DNA of 64,000 nt from Planoprotostelium fungivorum. Taxonomy: Eukaryota > Evosea > Variosea > Cavosteliida > Cavosteliaceae. Under the pieces are notes generated by a model. The model had not been told where the DNA came from, made no database searches, and saw only the letters and a list, made by a program, of their open reading frames with translations. Positions within the stretch are counted from its first letter, which is position 1, and every line of letters begins with the position of its first letter. The DNA lies in NCBI GenBank assembly GCA_003024175.1, contig MDYQ01000031.1, positions 112,656-176,655 of the forward strand. The letters run 5' to 3'. This document shows, one piece after another, positions 54,552 through 64,000 of this stretch. The translations under genes were made by a program, and so were the position numbers.

Positions 54552-57500
54552 ATGCCCGTCGATGTGAGATGGAAGACCTTTAGCAACACCTTCTGATGGA
54601 GAACAGACTGTAGAATATTACAACAACTTGAAGGATGCAGCTGGCTTCATCGTGGAGAAGATGGGCCGAGCTGAGGTTGCCATCGTGTTAGGTAGCGGTC
54701 TTAACTCCTTCACGAACGAGCTCTCTGACGTCATTGTGATATACCCATCATCCACGAAGCGCCACTGAACAAGAGATTAGGAGATACCTTACGTGGATAT
54801 TCCTCACATGCCTGAGCCAACGGTAGCAGGTCATTCTGGTAAACTAGTCTTTGGACATCTCAATGGAAAGACGGTGACGCCATCTACTTCTCCGTCTTAG
54901 ACACATTCCTCACACAATCACTTGATGATCTCTTAATCACACTCTCATCTCTATTCATTTCTGTTCAGGTTTACTGTCTAGCCGGTCGATCTCACTCTTA
55001 CGAGGGAAGGTTCATGTTCGAACTCACATTCATGAGTCGCATGCTGGCTCTGGCTGGTGTTCGACTTCTCATTGCCACCAATGCTTCCGGAGGTGCCGGA
55101 GTCGGAATGACTCCAGGCTGTTTGATGGTCATTCGCGATCATCTGAACATGTACAGAAGGAATCCTCTCCAAGACACCGCCGATCACCCCGGCCTCAGCC
55201 ACCACAGACACCCAGACTGCTCTGCCATCTACAGGTACCTCCTCTGTCTTCTTCATCTCCAACTCAATTTCAAACAGTGAGAGAGTCTACGAGATCGCAA
55301 AGAAGACGGCAGATCGTGTCGGTGTCAAATTGTTCGAAGGTGAGGCGTGAAGACCTGTCGATGATGTCCGTCTCAACATGAGTAACTGTGACAGGTGTCT
55401 ATGCTTCCACATCTGGACCCACTTACGAGACTCCCAACGAAGTGAAGACTTACATCCAGATGGGTGAGTCTTCCCTCCATTCTCAAGTTGAAATTTGAGA
55501 CAGGCGCCACGGCCTTCGGTATGAGTACGATTCCCGAGACGATGGCGGGAAATGCAATTGGGATGGAGATCTTTGCCGTATCTCTCATCACCAACTTGGC
55601 CGCTGGTATGTCTGAGGAAGTTCTCACGCATTCGGCGGTGAGACATACATTCTATCATCTCAATGGATTGAAGAGAACAGGTGACCGGTGTTGCAAATGA
55701 ATCGGGTCCAAACTTTGTTCGTTTCATGAAAGCCTTCGTGGGCGACGTAGACACGGTGATCCACATTTTATTTCCTTTTATTCTCTCCTCACCGTCTTCA
55801 GAAACCGATCGAATTACCTGTAGTGAAGGAACACAGGGGAACACCTCTACCTAAGGTAAGTCATTCTACTGCAGTTGTACTCTCCTTCTCACCTTACCAG
55901 CCACAAATCGAAGCTTCTACGTCCTCTCAAATCGAAGAAGCCGCGAAGGCGGTGCAGCACGCCCTGGGTGACTCACCTTACGATGCAGCCATCGTTCTAT
56001 CTACGGGTCACGAGGCCTTCTCCGAACAGCTCATCAACACGTCATCCATGTCTTACGATCTCATCCCTCACCTCCCCTCCCACGGTCCAAGTGAGATTTC
56101 GATGAAATTTCGACGAGTGACGTCGACAGGTGGAGGAGGTAAGATGATCTCTGGAACCGACAAGAGCACTCAGAAGAGGTTGTTGCTTCTCACGGAGAAT
56201 TCATTAGAGGGTACGTCAACCTCCATCCATCGCCTCACCTTCTCAGGGTTTCAATGCGAAGAGGCCGTCTTCTTATCTGAGCTCTTGTCCCAATTGAAAG
56301 TCCCAATCTTGGTTCACACGCTCAGAGGTGTCGCCACACGTCATCATTCGGAGGATGTGAAGGGATTCCACTCTTTGGCTGACACGTACGATACTACCAC
56401 CATCCATCCTTACTCTCATCGACTGTACGGTGGTCGGCCAGGTCCATTTGCGGTGGACGTGACCAGCGTAACGAAAGGAGCAGAGGGAGGCGTAACGTAC
56501 GCACACTTCCCTGGGCCTTCTTTCCCCACCCCCGCCGAAGTCTCTTCACTCCAAGGCAGTGGATCTCACCTCGTGGGTATCACCGCAACGTGAGCCATCG
56601 AATGTTTCGGTCCATCATTTACGATGGTTAGGACCCTCTTGTACGCTTGCAATTTCGCAGGAATGACGACGAGTGGAGTGGTGGAAGCCATGTCCGATAC
56701 CTCTCAGTTCTCCACAAAGAGCAAAGTGGAAGAACTGTCTGAGGCCATTCATCGTGCCATGTCCGCTGAATACGAGAAGAAGGAGAAGGAAGGTGCTCAC
56801 TTGTCCGAAGCGGAGATCAAACGACAGGTGACATAGGATGTGTTTCTGTGATTCATGTGAAACAGATCACTTTCTTCTTGGCTTATCCAGTGGTGCAAGG
56901 TGTATACACGGACGTAGTGAACGCAGCGGAGTACGTCAAGTCCAAGTGGACCGATCTACAACCCGCCCTCCCCGCCATCATCGTCGACCACCTCTTCCTT
57001 GATTCCTTCAGACATCACGTGATCTCTCTCTCAGAGAAAAGACTGACCCCAACAGATCGAAGGATATGAGACGTTAGACATTCCATCCGATACGGGCTTC
57101 AGCATGACGAGCAGTCTGGCCAGAGGTACATTGAAGGGAGGAGAGAGGAAAGTCATCTTCTTGATGGGTGCCGGACACATGCACACCGGCCTCTCTTCTT
57201 CTCACATCACCATCGGCATCAGGGTGAATGGAGTTCTTTTGTTTGTATTCTGATTCGGGCAGCTGTTGAAACAACTCGGAGTGTCTGAAGTGCTCCACGT
57301 GTCGCCGTTCTGCTCCGTTCACAGTGGATTGAACGTCTCGGATGCAGTCATCGTGCAAGATCACGTGTCGTTGTGCGGTCGCAATCCTCTATTTGGCATC
57401 AACGAAGAGAGGTGATGACAATCTATGACGTCATCTGACGTCATCACAGGTGGGGAACAAGATTTCCAGACATGGGAGAGGGATACAGCACGAAGATGAC

Positions 57501-57901
57501 ATCACAGCTGATGAAGATCTCCAAGGTAATAGGATATAGAGAATGTCATAGTGACGTAATGCAGGAGATGGAGCAGAGCGTGAGCACCATCTTGTACGGT
57601 CACGTGATCGGACCCGTCACCGGATCGTTCGCCGAAGCATCGTGGGCACAGTCACATGGTCTGAAGGTGTGGTAGTGAATGGAATCGGTGCTGAGTGTGA
57701 AAGGCGCTATCCACTGGATGTGCACCTGAGGCTATCGTGGCCCGTCACAGCTCCTTACCTTTTGCTGCCATCGGGCTGGTCACGGCGAGTGTTCTACCGC
57801 AAGAGAAGAAGAGCGAGGTGATGAGCGGAGAGAAGGTCCAGGTATCTGTGGAGAGACTGTGCCGCATCATCAACAAATATCATCAAGTTAAATCTGAGTG
57901 A
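54552..57901 (+). CDS. PNP: Triple-domain purine nucleoside phosphorylase: conserved first copy, two degenerate copies
   Basis: PNP splits inosine or guanosine with phosphate to base plus ribose-1-phosphate. Copy 1 (54552-55850) is standard: VAIVLGSGLNSF, AGRSHSYEGRF, ATNASGG, VIRDHLNMYRRNPL, SGPTYETPNEVKTYIQMGA, MSTIPETMAGNAI and SLITN. The chain continues without a stop into copy 2 (about 55900-56840): AAIVLSTGHEAFSEQL, FLSELLSQLKVPILVHTLRG and GPSFPTPAEVSS, where the catalytic Glu of GPSFET is Pro. A helical linker leads to copy 3 (about 56890-57901): VVNAAEYVKSKW, KVIFLMGAGHMHTG, IVQDHVSLCGRNPLFGINEE, FPDMGEGYS, and GCAPEAIVARHSSLPFAAIG. Copy 3 has GPVTGSFAE instead of GPSFET. The start is MPVD at 54552. 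All joins are GT-AG introns of about 40 bp that keep phase. Confidence 0.85.
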
Positions 57902-58198
57902 TAAACTCATTCAAAACGATTGCCGACTCTGAATTTAGCTCACTGCCTTCGTGTAACTGTCCTCACGCGTTTCTGTGACAGAGAACTCGCACTTGTGAAT
58001 GACATCTGAGGAGTGAAAAAGTTTTGTACGAGTTGGACTATCTGTTCTTCTGTGATGATCATGATTCTCAGGGACCTAAGGACAATAAATACAATTTGAT
58101 GTACGACAAAACCTGGGTTCAATTGATTGTGACAAGTCACAAGCCATCATTCAACTCAGTCGGGTTCGACCACCGAGTAACAGCATATCCCTTTTGGG
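57902..58198. other. Spacer between PNP stop and MINPP1 start
   Basis: The spacer is AT-rich. It contains a plus-strand frame that overlaps the MINPP1 start in another frame and a short minus-strand frame, both without motifs. Most likely it is the PNP 3' UTR and the MINPP1 promoter. Confidence 0.4.
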
Positions 58199-59936
58199 AT
58201 GGTTCAGTGCGCAGAGATGATCGGATGGATGGCCCTGTTCATCCTCTTTATCGGTGCTCAAGGGTTCAACACTGAACAATATCTCTCCACAACGGTATGA
58301 CGATATTCATCCTTCGAATCTCGTCCGATTGTGGTTGATATCATCAGTCTCCATATCCTTCACCTTCTTCTCGTCCATCAAGAACACAAGTACCTGAAGG
58401 ATGTCAACTGGATCCCATTCATTTCAATTATCTATCACGACATGGATCGAGAGAGATCGCTAACCCCGATGAAGCCGCAATGTTTCAGCGTTTAGAGGTC
58501 AATTTGAAAAAGTGACTCACAAAACTGCACACCTCCCATCGACTCATCAAAGCAGATATTCACCACACATTAAGAACCCCCAATTTGAATGGATGAAGAG
58601 TCAGTGACGATGTGATGCGATGATTGAAGTTAATCAGATTGGACGAATCCATTCGCCAGCAGATGGTCCGGTCAACTGAGCAAGATGGGACGACAAGAAC
58701 TGTACAACACATCACTTCGAACCTTTGAAGAATTCTCGTCCCTCTTCACAGAGTATTATCCTCCCACCTTCCCCATCCGATCAACACAAGTGGACAGGTT
58801 CGTCAACATTCATCATCATCGCGATCATCATCTGATATCCACACTTCATCATGATCATCGTCTTCACATCTCACATATACCAGAACGTCCCAGAGTGCGT
58901 CGAGCTACGCCTACGGAATTTGGGCGGGAAGGGGTGATTTAGGACCCCAAAGCTTCCAGGCCGCAGCCATCACTTCCTCCTCCATCGATGCCGACCCCAT
59001 ATTACGTTTCTTCGACGTATGTCCGAAATTCCAAAGAGAAGTCATGCAGAACTCCTCCATATTCATCGAATCTGATCTTTATCTATCCAAACACATCGAC
59101 CGAGTGAGAGACATCATCCCTCATTACGATCATCGATGACAAAAGATGACATCATCAGGTCGCCCGTGACATCTATAGAGTCTTACAGCTATCCCCCGTT
59201 ACCTGGAACCTCACCTCTTACGATATATCATCTCTCTACACCGCTTGCTCTTACGATGTGGCGATGGATAGCAACGCGAACAGATTCTGTCTCCTCTTCT
59301 CACAGAAGGCGGCCGTCATCATGGATTACGCGGCCGATCTGAGAGAATATTATCAGAGATCCTACGGTACAAGATTGGCCGTGCAAGTTGCGGCACCTCT
59401 GTTGTCTCATTTCTTTGAGGTACTGCAGTCGGCCTTGGATGGATCGGGGCAGAAGGCTTACTTGAGATTTGCTCACGGGGAGACGATCTTACCCTTGGCT
59501 GCCATCATGGTGAGATCACCGTCACATCATCACAATTCATCATAACATCATCATCATAATATCATCAGCAATGTGATCTCTATTTCGATTGAACGGGGAA
59601 ATAGGGATTGTTTGCAAACGATCATCCTCTCACACACGAGACACCACACTCTCTCATCACATCACGAAAATGGAGGGGCAGAGACATCTCCCCCTATGCA
59701 GCCAACATTGCCCTCGTCACTTACAACTGTTCTACCTTACAGAATCCATCAGACTACCGAATCAAGATTCTCTACAACGAAAGAGAGGTGACACAAATAT
59801 CCTCCACTTCACGATGATGATGATGCGGCAGGTGTTGTCTCCCCACTGTGGAGGACAAATGTATTGCCCTCTCCATGTATTGAAAGAAGCATTGAAACCA
59901 CAACTCGATTTGAACTTCACTTCTCTTTGCACTTAA
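58199..59936 (+). CDS. MINPP1: Multiple inositol polyphosphate phosphatase (histidine acid phosphatase)
   Basis: This is a secreted or lumenal phytase-like enzyme that removes phosphates from InsP6/InsP5. A signal peptide (MIGWMALFILFIGAQGFN) precedes CQLDPIHFNYLSRHGSRE, holding the catalytic RHGxR motif at 58438-58452. DLTPVGRQELYNTSLR, TYQSASAYAYGIWAG, LRFFDVCPKF, FCLLFSQK and LREYYQRSYG follow as in MINPP. The proton-donor motif reads RFAHGETILPLAAIMG (59465-59512), with HGE where animal MINPP1 has HAE. The C-terminus is QVLSPHCGGQMYCPLHVLKE and stops at 59934. No ER-retention signal is seen. About eight introns. Confidence 0.9.
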
Positions 59937-60203
59937 TTCCATCACAAATCGTCACAGTAAAAGAGAAAGAAGCCAATCGAATGATTTCATTGAGAAATAC
60001 GCCCATACTTGTGCGTGGTGACGGTACACCATGTACGATGGATCAACTCCATGTCGTATGACCACAACCCAGCGCAGAATGACCCCCTACACTTAGAGAC
60101 CCGCCTAATGGTCCGTTGTGGAAAATTGTCATAGAATCGGAAGAAAACTTGTGGTCATGATGATGAAGTTGAGAGACTCTCATGTATCTATTATAGTAAT
60201 CAC

Positions 60204-61232
60204 TTATTTATTTCCGTTCAATCCCTCGATTATTGCTTCGATTCTACTTACCATCCAGATGAGATATCCGCTCTGGTCAATCTCACAGACGATGTCCTTC
60301 ATCTTCCTCAGATGGGCCACATTTCTCAAGTAATTGGGCATATTGATAATTCGAACTGCCTGTGATCTCATTCCATCTGAGATCCACCTGCTCACTCCCT
60401 CGCGGAACAATTGAAGCATCACTCGGACCATCTTCTCATCTTCTAACAGTAGCTCGAGACATGCAGTGTGGTGGGTGAAGAGACATTGTGGATCCTGTGT
60501 GGCATCGGTTCTTGGGTGTCGCAGGAGAAGTTTCATCTTTTCTATGTCTCCTCGCAATGAGGCAGTCTTGAGAGCGAGTGAATGTCCATCGAGGAGTTCA
60601 AGTGATGTGGAGAGGTTTAAGAGGAATGACAGCACGTCTATAGAGTTGTATGCGACAGCCTGACTGAGTAGTTGACACAGCCCGCTGTCTGTCCTGTCGA
60701 AAGGCAGCTGCGGGTGTTCGATGAGGTGGCGCAGCATGTCATTGTGTTTCTTTGTTGAGCAGTCCATCCACATCTGCCTTTGAATAATATGGAAAGGTGG
60801 CCCGGTTTCACGGACCGTCTGGAAGATCTGCACGTTTCCTTGTTGGCAAGCTTTCAATATGTGACCGAGTTGTGGGGTGTAGTGGGTGTGCTTCATCAGG
60901 CACCGGACGATGCCATACGATTCACGACTAATGGCCAGACTCAAAGCCGCATTCCACTTGCCCCGGTCGATGGAGACGCGTTCAATGAGGAATTGAACAG
61001 ATTCGTTGCACGTCTTACTGATGGCTAACAGAAGATGGGATGGTTGAAAGACAAAGATCTGGTCGGCCATGTCCATCCACGTCTTACAGACGGATCGCAC
61101 GCTTCGAAGGTGGGCGATTTGTTGCTGTGTGAGTCGAGGTCCTCCACGTTCTCTGGGCTTCGGTGTTCCATTGAGGAGCATGTTGAGCGTCAGCTCGGTC
61201 ACATCTCGGCAGGATAGATATTGGTCCATCAC
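60204..61232 (-). CDS. F-box-like / ankyrin-type repeat protein
   Basis: This is one long exon of 342 codons with no intron, unlike most genes here. The N-terminus reads MMDQYLSCRDVTELTLNMLL and RSVCKTWMDMADQIFVFQ, an F-box-like helix set. Degenerate ankyrin units follow, such as SIDRGKWNAALSLAISRES, GIVRCLMKHTHYTPQLGHIL, SIDVLSFLLNLSTSLELLDG and TASLRGDIEKMKLLLRHPRT. It is related in layout to the next two genes. It may be an SCF substrate receptor. Confidence 0.72.
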   Translation of the reverse strand: MMDQYLSCRDVTELTLNMLLNGTPKPRERGGPRLTQQQIAHLRSVRSVCKTWMDMADQIFVFQPSHLLLAISKTCNESVQFLIERVSIDRGKWNAALSLAISRESYGIVRCLMKHTHYTPQLGHILKACQQGNVQIFQTVRETGPPFHIIQRQMWMDCSTKKHNDMLRHLIEHPQLPFDRTDSGLCQLLSQAVAYNSIDVLSFLLNLSTSLELLDGHSLALKTASLRGDIEKMKLLLRHPRTDATQDPQCLFTHHTACLELLLEDEKMVRVMLQLFREGVSRWISDGMRSQAVRIINMPNYLRNVAHLRKMKDIVCEIDQSGYLIWMVSRIEAIIEGLNGNK

Positions 61233-61419
61233 GGTGGTGTTGTGTGATTCACACCCGATGGATTCTGTTTGTTTAAGTGAAGCGCTGACAGAGGAACGAT
61301 TTCTGAAATGAGAATGAAGGCATCCGTCTGTAATGCGGTTTGCCCCAAGCCTAACTTTGTTTTATCCACAGTGTCATGATAGTGAGGGTAATTACGGTGA
61401 ACGTCGCGACAGCACGAGA

Positions 61420-62126
61420 ATGGACTCCCTACTCCTCCTTTTCCGTCGGCTCCATACTACGTATCTCTTCAGAAGAGGTTACACCATGCAGACCTCACAC
61501 AGGATCATGGAGGCTCACGAGATACAAGATCTCATCTTGGGGTAAGATGAGACGTTTCGATGTTTCAACACCATCCTTATTGGAATAGATTCGTATTTGG
61601 TGACGATCAGAGGAAGCCTTCCTATACCCGACAACGATGTGGCTGCAAGATGACAGCTGGCATCACATGGCATAGAGCTCAGATAGACGATGCGATCAGA
61701 AAGACTGTGGAACGAGTTCGAGCTCACAAGTGCAAGTCCTTAGACCGTCTGCGAGCATGGAAGAACATCCGACAATGTTCGTCACGTCTCAAACATGTGG
61801 CCGACCGCCTATACACCTTCGACGCTTTTCACTATTTGGATGCCGTCTTTCGATCTGATCCATCGGCCGTCCGATTCTTTTTGGCTCGACACGAGATCGA
61901 CGCCAACATTCCTATCGCTCTTCTCTATTCCTGTTGGAGAGGAGATGAGATGATGGCAGAGCTTCTGTTGTCCAATGGAAGGGTCACGGTGTGGAGGAGC
62001 AGCATCATCCACTTTGATCCTTGGGTCGTCTCAACGTCAATGAGAATGAAAAAGATATTGGATCGACACGTGCCGCTCACAAAGAAGGGTCTATGCCAAA
62101 ACTGTTACTGTGAAGAGGGAGGATGA
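61420..62126 (+). CDS. Short ankyrin-type / F-box-family protein
   Basis: Exon 1 starts MDSLLLLFRRLHTTYLFRRG, with alternative Met starts at 61486 and 61507 (MEAHEIQDLILG). A 45-bp intron from 61542 joins in frame to FVFGDDQRKPSYTRQRCGCK. The rest has RSDPSAVRFFLARHEIDANI and YSCWRGDEMMAELLLSNGRV, which are ankyrin-like helices, and ends LCQNCYCEEGG. It is shorter than its neighbours and may be a decayed or divergent member of the same family. Confidence 0.6.
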
Positions 62127-62231
62127 AGATGTTTGGTACTGCAATAAATGTGCTGTTTTACATTGATTTGAACCTCGACAGCCTTGTAAACCCGACTGAA
62201 AACTCGAAAACACAGACACAATCACCATGCG

Positions 62232-64000
62232 ATGAACGACACAAGCGTGACACCAACGCCTCCAAGTAGTGGTATCCTCTCACTCCTTCCTACGGATGTT
62301 ATATTACACATTCTCGATCACATAACATCTGCCGAATTACTTCCCGTCAGCTTCACGTGCTCTTCTCTGTCACGACTATCGACCGACATTCTAGCTGATA
62401 AGAGGTGCATCGATCAACTCCCCTCGCTGCTATTTCCTTGCACGGCCGAAAATGTAGTCATGTGGTGGTCCAATTACATCCGCCCTCCGTGTGAAGAAGA
62501 GAGAGTCATCATCGCTGAGACAGACAACCTTCCTCTATTGGTTCGATTACACAAGAAGGTAGCGTCTCCCGCGAATCGACCTGACTCATAGGACACAGGT
62601 CACACCCGATATCAGGAACATCTATCTATCTGCACTGATCAAGAGTGGAGATGTCGATGGCATCGAGTGGGCGTATCATTGTGACGACGAGAAGAAAGAG
62701 ATACCGGAAGAACAGTATCCTCTGTTATTGGACCTCTCCGCTTTTCACGGCAGACTTGATGTCATCCAGTGGGTGATGAACTTATCACGAGATGACCTGG
62801 TGATTATCGTACATTCATGTGACTTCATCTCTCCCGTGCTCCATTTGAATCGACACCATCTATCCTCTATCCATCTCATCGACTCTGCAGTACGAAGATC
62901 TATCCAATGAGGTCCTCAGTTACGCCGCTTTGGGAGGACAGATGCAAGTCATCCTCTTTATGAGAAGACACGGTGTCCCTCTATCTCGACAGGCTTTCAC
63001 GAGCGCCATCGCTGGAGGACACCTTCACATCATGCAGTTCCTCTTCGAATCTGGTGTGCCTCTGTGTGAGACTCTTACGTCACAGGCAGCCATCTCTGGG
63101 CGTTTGCATCTGTTACAGTGGCTGAGACAGAGAGGGTGAACATGATGACACGTCCATCACATGATGTCAACGCGATGGATAGATGTCCGTGGGATGGAAC
63201 GACAGCGTATCAAGCGGCATTGGAAGGTCACATCGACGTCTTAAAGTGGTGTCATGCGAGTGGCTGTCCCATCATGTCCGACTCCATGGTGGCAGGGGCC
63301 AGAAGTGGCAGCCTCCAAGTCATCCGGTGAGCGATCGTATTCCTCTCATCAGACAATAAATAGGAATAAAATAAAATAAAATGATCGATTCTGACCGCTG
63401 CAGGTTTTTACATGAGGTCGTGGGCTTGACATGGCATGCAGAATTGGCCTCATGCGTGAACGATTTAGAGGCTTTGAGAGAGTTGGTCGGTCTCGGTTAC
63501 GCATGGAACGATCGTCGCTGCTATTCATCGGCCATGTGTGGCGTTTCAAATGATGATGAAGATCATCACATGATGGGTCCCCCCGAAGAATCTTATTGGA
63601 GGGCTCTAACGTGAGTGCAGACATGTGACGATCAACGACCTCCGCGATGATGTTCATCATCTAAGACTCACATTCTCAACGCTTCGTCACATCATCTTCA
63701 TTCTCTCCGTCGTCAACGGAACACGGTCACCCGTCCATCATCTAATCATCATCTAATCACAATCACCATCGTCTCATCATCACCGCTGTCACTCATCTAC
63801 AATAGAGAAAAGGCTACGCCCAGCATCTTCCACGTTCGATGCCACCTGCGACGGAAGAAGAAAGAGAACGAAGGAAAGAAGATCATGATCTGGATCCTTT
63901 GTGACAAACACAATTGGACACACGAAGAAGCCACGGCTCGCATGCAGACTGCATCGGACAAGAGTGATTACCTCTCGCTTTACTTGGAAGGCTCTACGAA
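62232..64000 (+). CDS. F-box / ankyrin repeat protein, cut by the window edge
   Basis: The N-terminal F-box is clear: LSLLPTDVILHILDHITSAE then TCSSLSRLSTDILADKRC. Ankyrin-type units follow across at least five exons: SAFHGRLDVIQWVMNLSRDD, YAALGGQMQVILFMRRHGVP, SAIAGGHLHIMQFLFESGVP, AAISGRLHLLQWLRQRG, CPWDGTTAYQAALEGHIDVL and MVAGARSGSLQVIRFLHEVV. The VLKWCHASGCPxx pattern is typical of amoebal and giant-virus ankyrin proteins. The last exon seen (about 63812 on) is open to the end of the window, so the C-terminus is missing. Confidence 0.8.
63360..63382. repeat. AATAAAATAAAATAAAAT intronic tract
   Basis: A pure-purine-rich AAATAGGAATAAAATAAAAT run lies in an intron of the last gene. It is the reverse complement of the ATTTTATTTCATTTTATTC element seen in other introns. 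Confidence 0.75.

Noticed and set aside
54239-54589. A 116-codon minus-strand open frame over the hairpin region
   Set aside because: It overlaps the PNP start, has no family match and the perfect inverted repeat lies within it, so coding is unlikely.

Overview
The window is gene-dense nuclear DNA from a free-living protist. GT-AG introns of roughly 35-80 bp interrupt nearly every gene, intergenic gaps are mostly 50-400 bp, and the proteins are eukaryotic: nucleoporin gp210, elongin C, USP40, COMMD5, COX6A, RhoGEF, TBC, MINPP1, and an initiator tRNA-Met. An MNS1-type ciliary protein, receptor kinases with plant-like LRR proteins elsewhere, F-box/ankyrin families and GPI-anchored surface proteins fit a flagellate-capable amoebozoan. 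A variosean/protostelid such as Planoprotostelium is my best guess, inferred from gene style only. All gene spans run from start to stop and include introns.

Layout: 0-8 kb holds a receptor with TIG, GPS, TM and pseudokinase parts (-), COMMD5 (-) and a C2-GRAM-VASt lipid-transfer membrane protein (+). 8-13 kb holds a secreted LRR plus beta-helix protein (-) and elongin C (-). 13-19 kb is the giant nucleoporin NUP210 (+). 19-22 kb has a GPI-anchored GH110-like beta-helix protein (-) and the tRNA-iMet (-). 22-28 kb is USP40 with an inserted UBA domain (+). 28-36 kb has MNS1 (-), a PH protein, LTO1, a small membrane protein and an FHA-like coiled-coil protein (all +), then an MFS carrier (-). 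36-44 kb has a DH-PH RhoGEF (+), an FG-GAP GPI protein (+) and an unknown polytopic membrane protein (-). 44-50 kb is a double-domain AMP deaminase (+), followed by a tail-anchored protein. 50-54 kb has COX6A, a MORN-repeat protein and a TBC RabGAP (all -). 54-60 kb has a triple-domain purine nucleoside phosphorylase and MINPP1 (both +). 60-64 kb carries three F-box/ankyrin genes, the last running off the edge.

The most striking content is of three kinds. First, the GPS-bearing receptor has an intact His-Leu-Thr cleavage motif in front of one membrane span and a pseudokinase. Second, two purine enzymes 5 kb apart, AMP deaminase and PNP, are each encoded as one polypeptide with a conserved first catalytic copy and degenerate later copies; the second AMPD copy also carries a B-box-like zinc finger. 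Third, there are short recurring sequence signals: CGTTGTAG (often exactly at the intron 3' end), a T-rich intronic element, an 18-bp palindrome and an 18-bp-arm hairpin. Two likely frameshifts interrupt repeat-type surface proteins.
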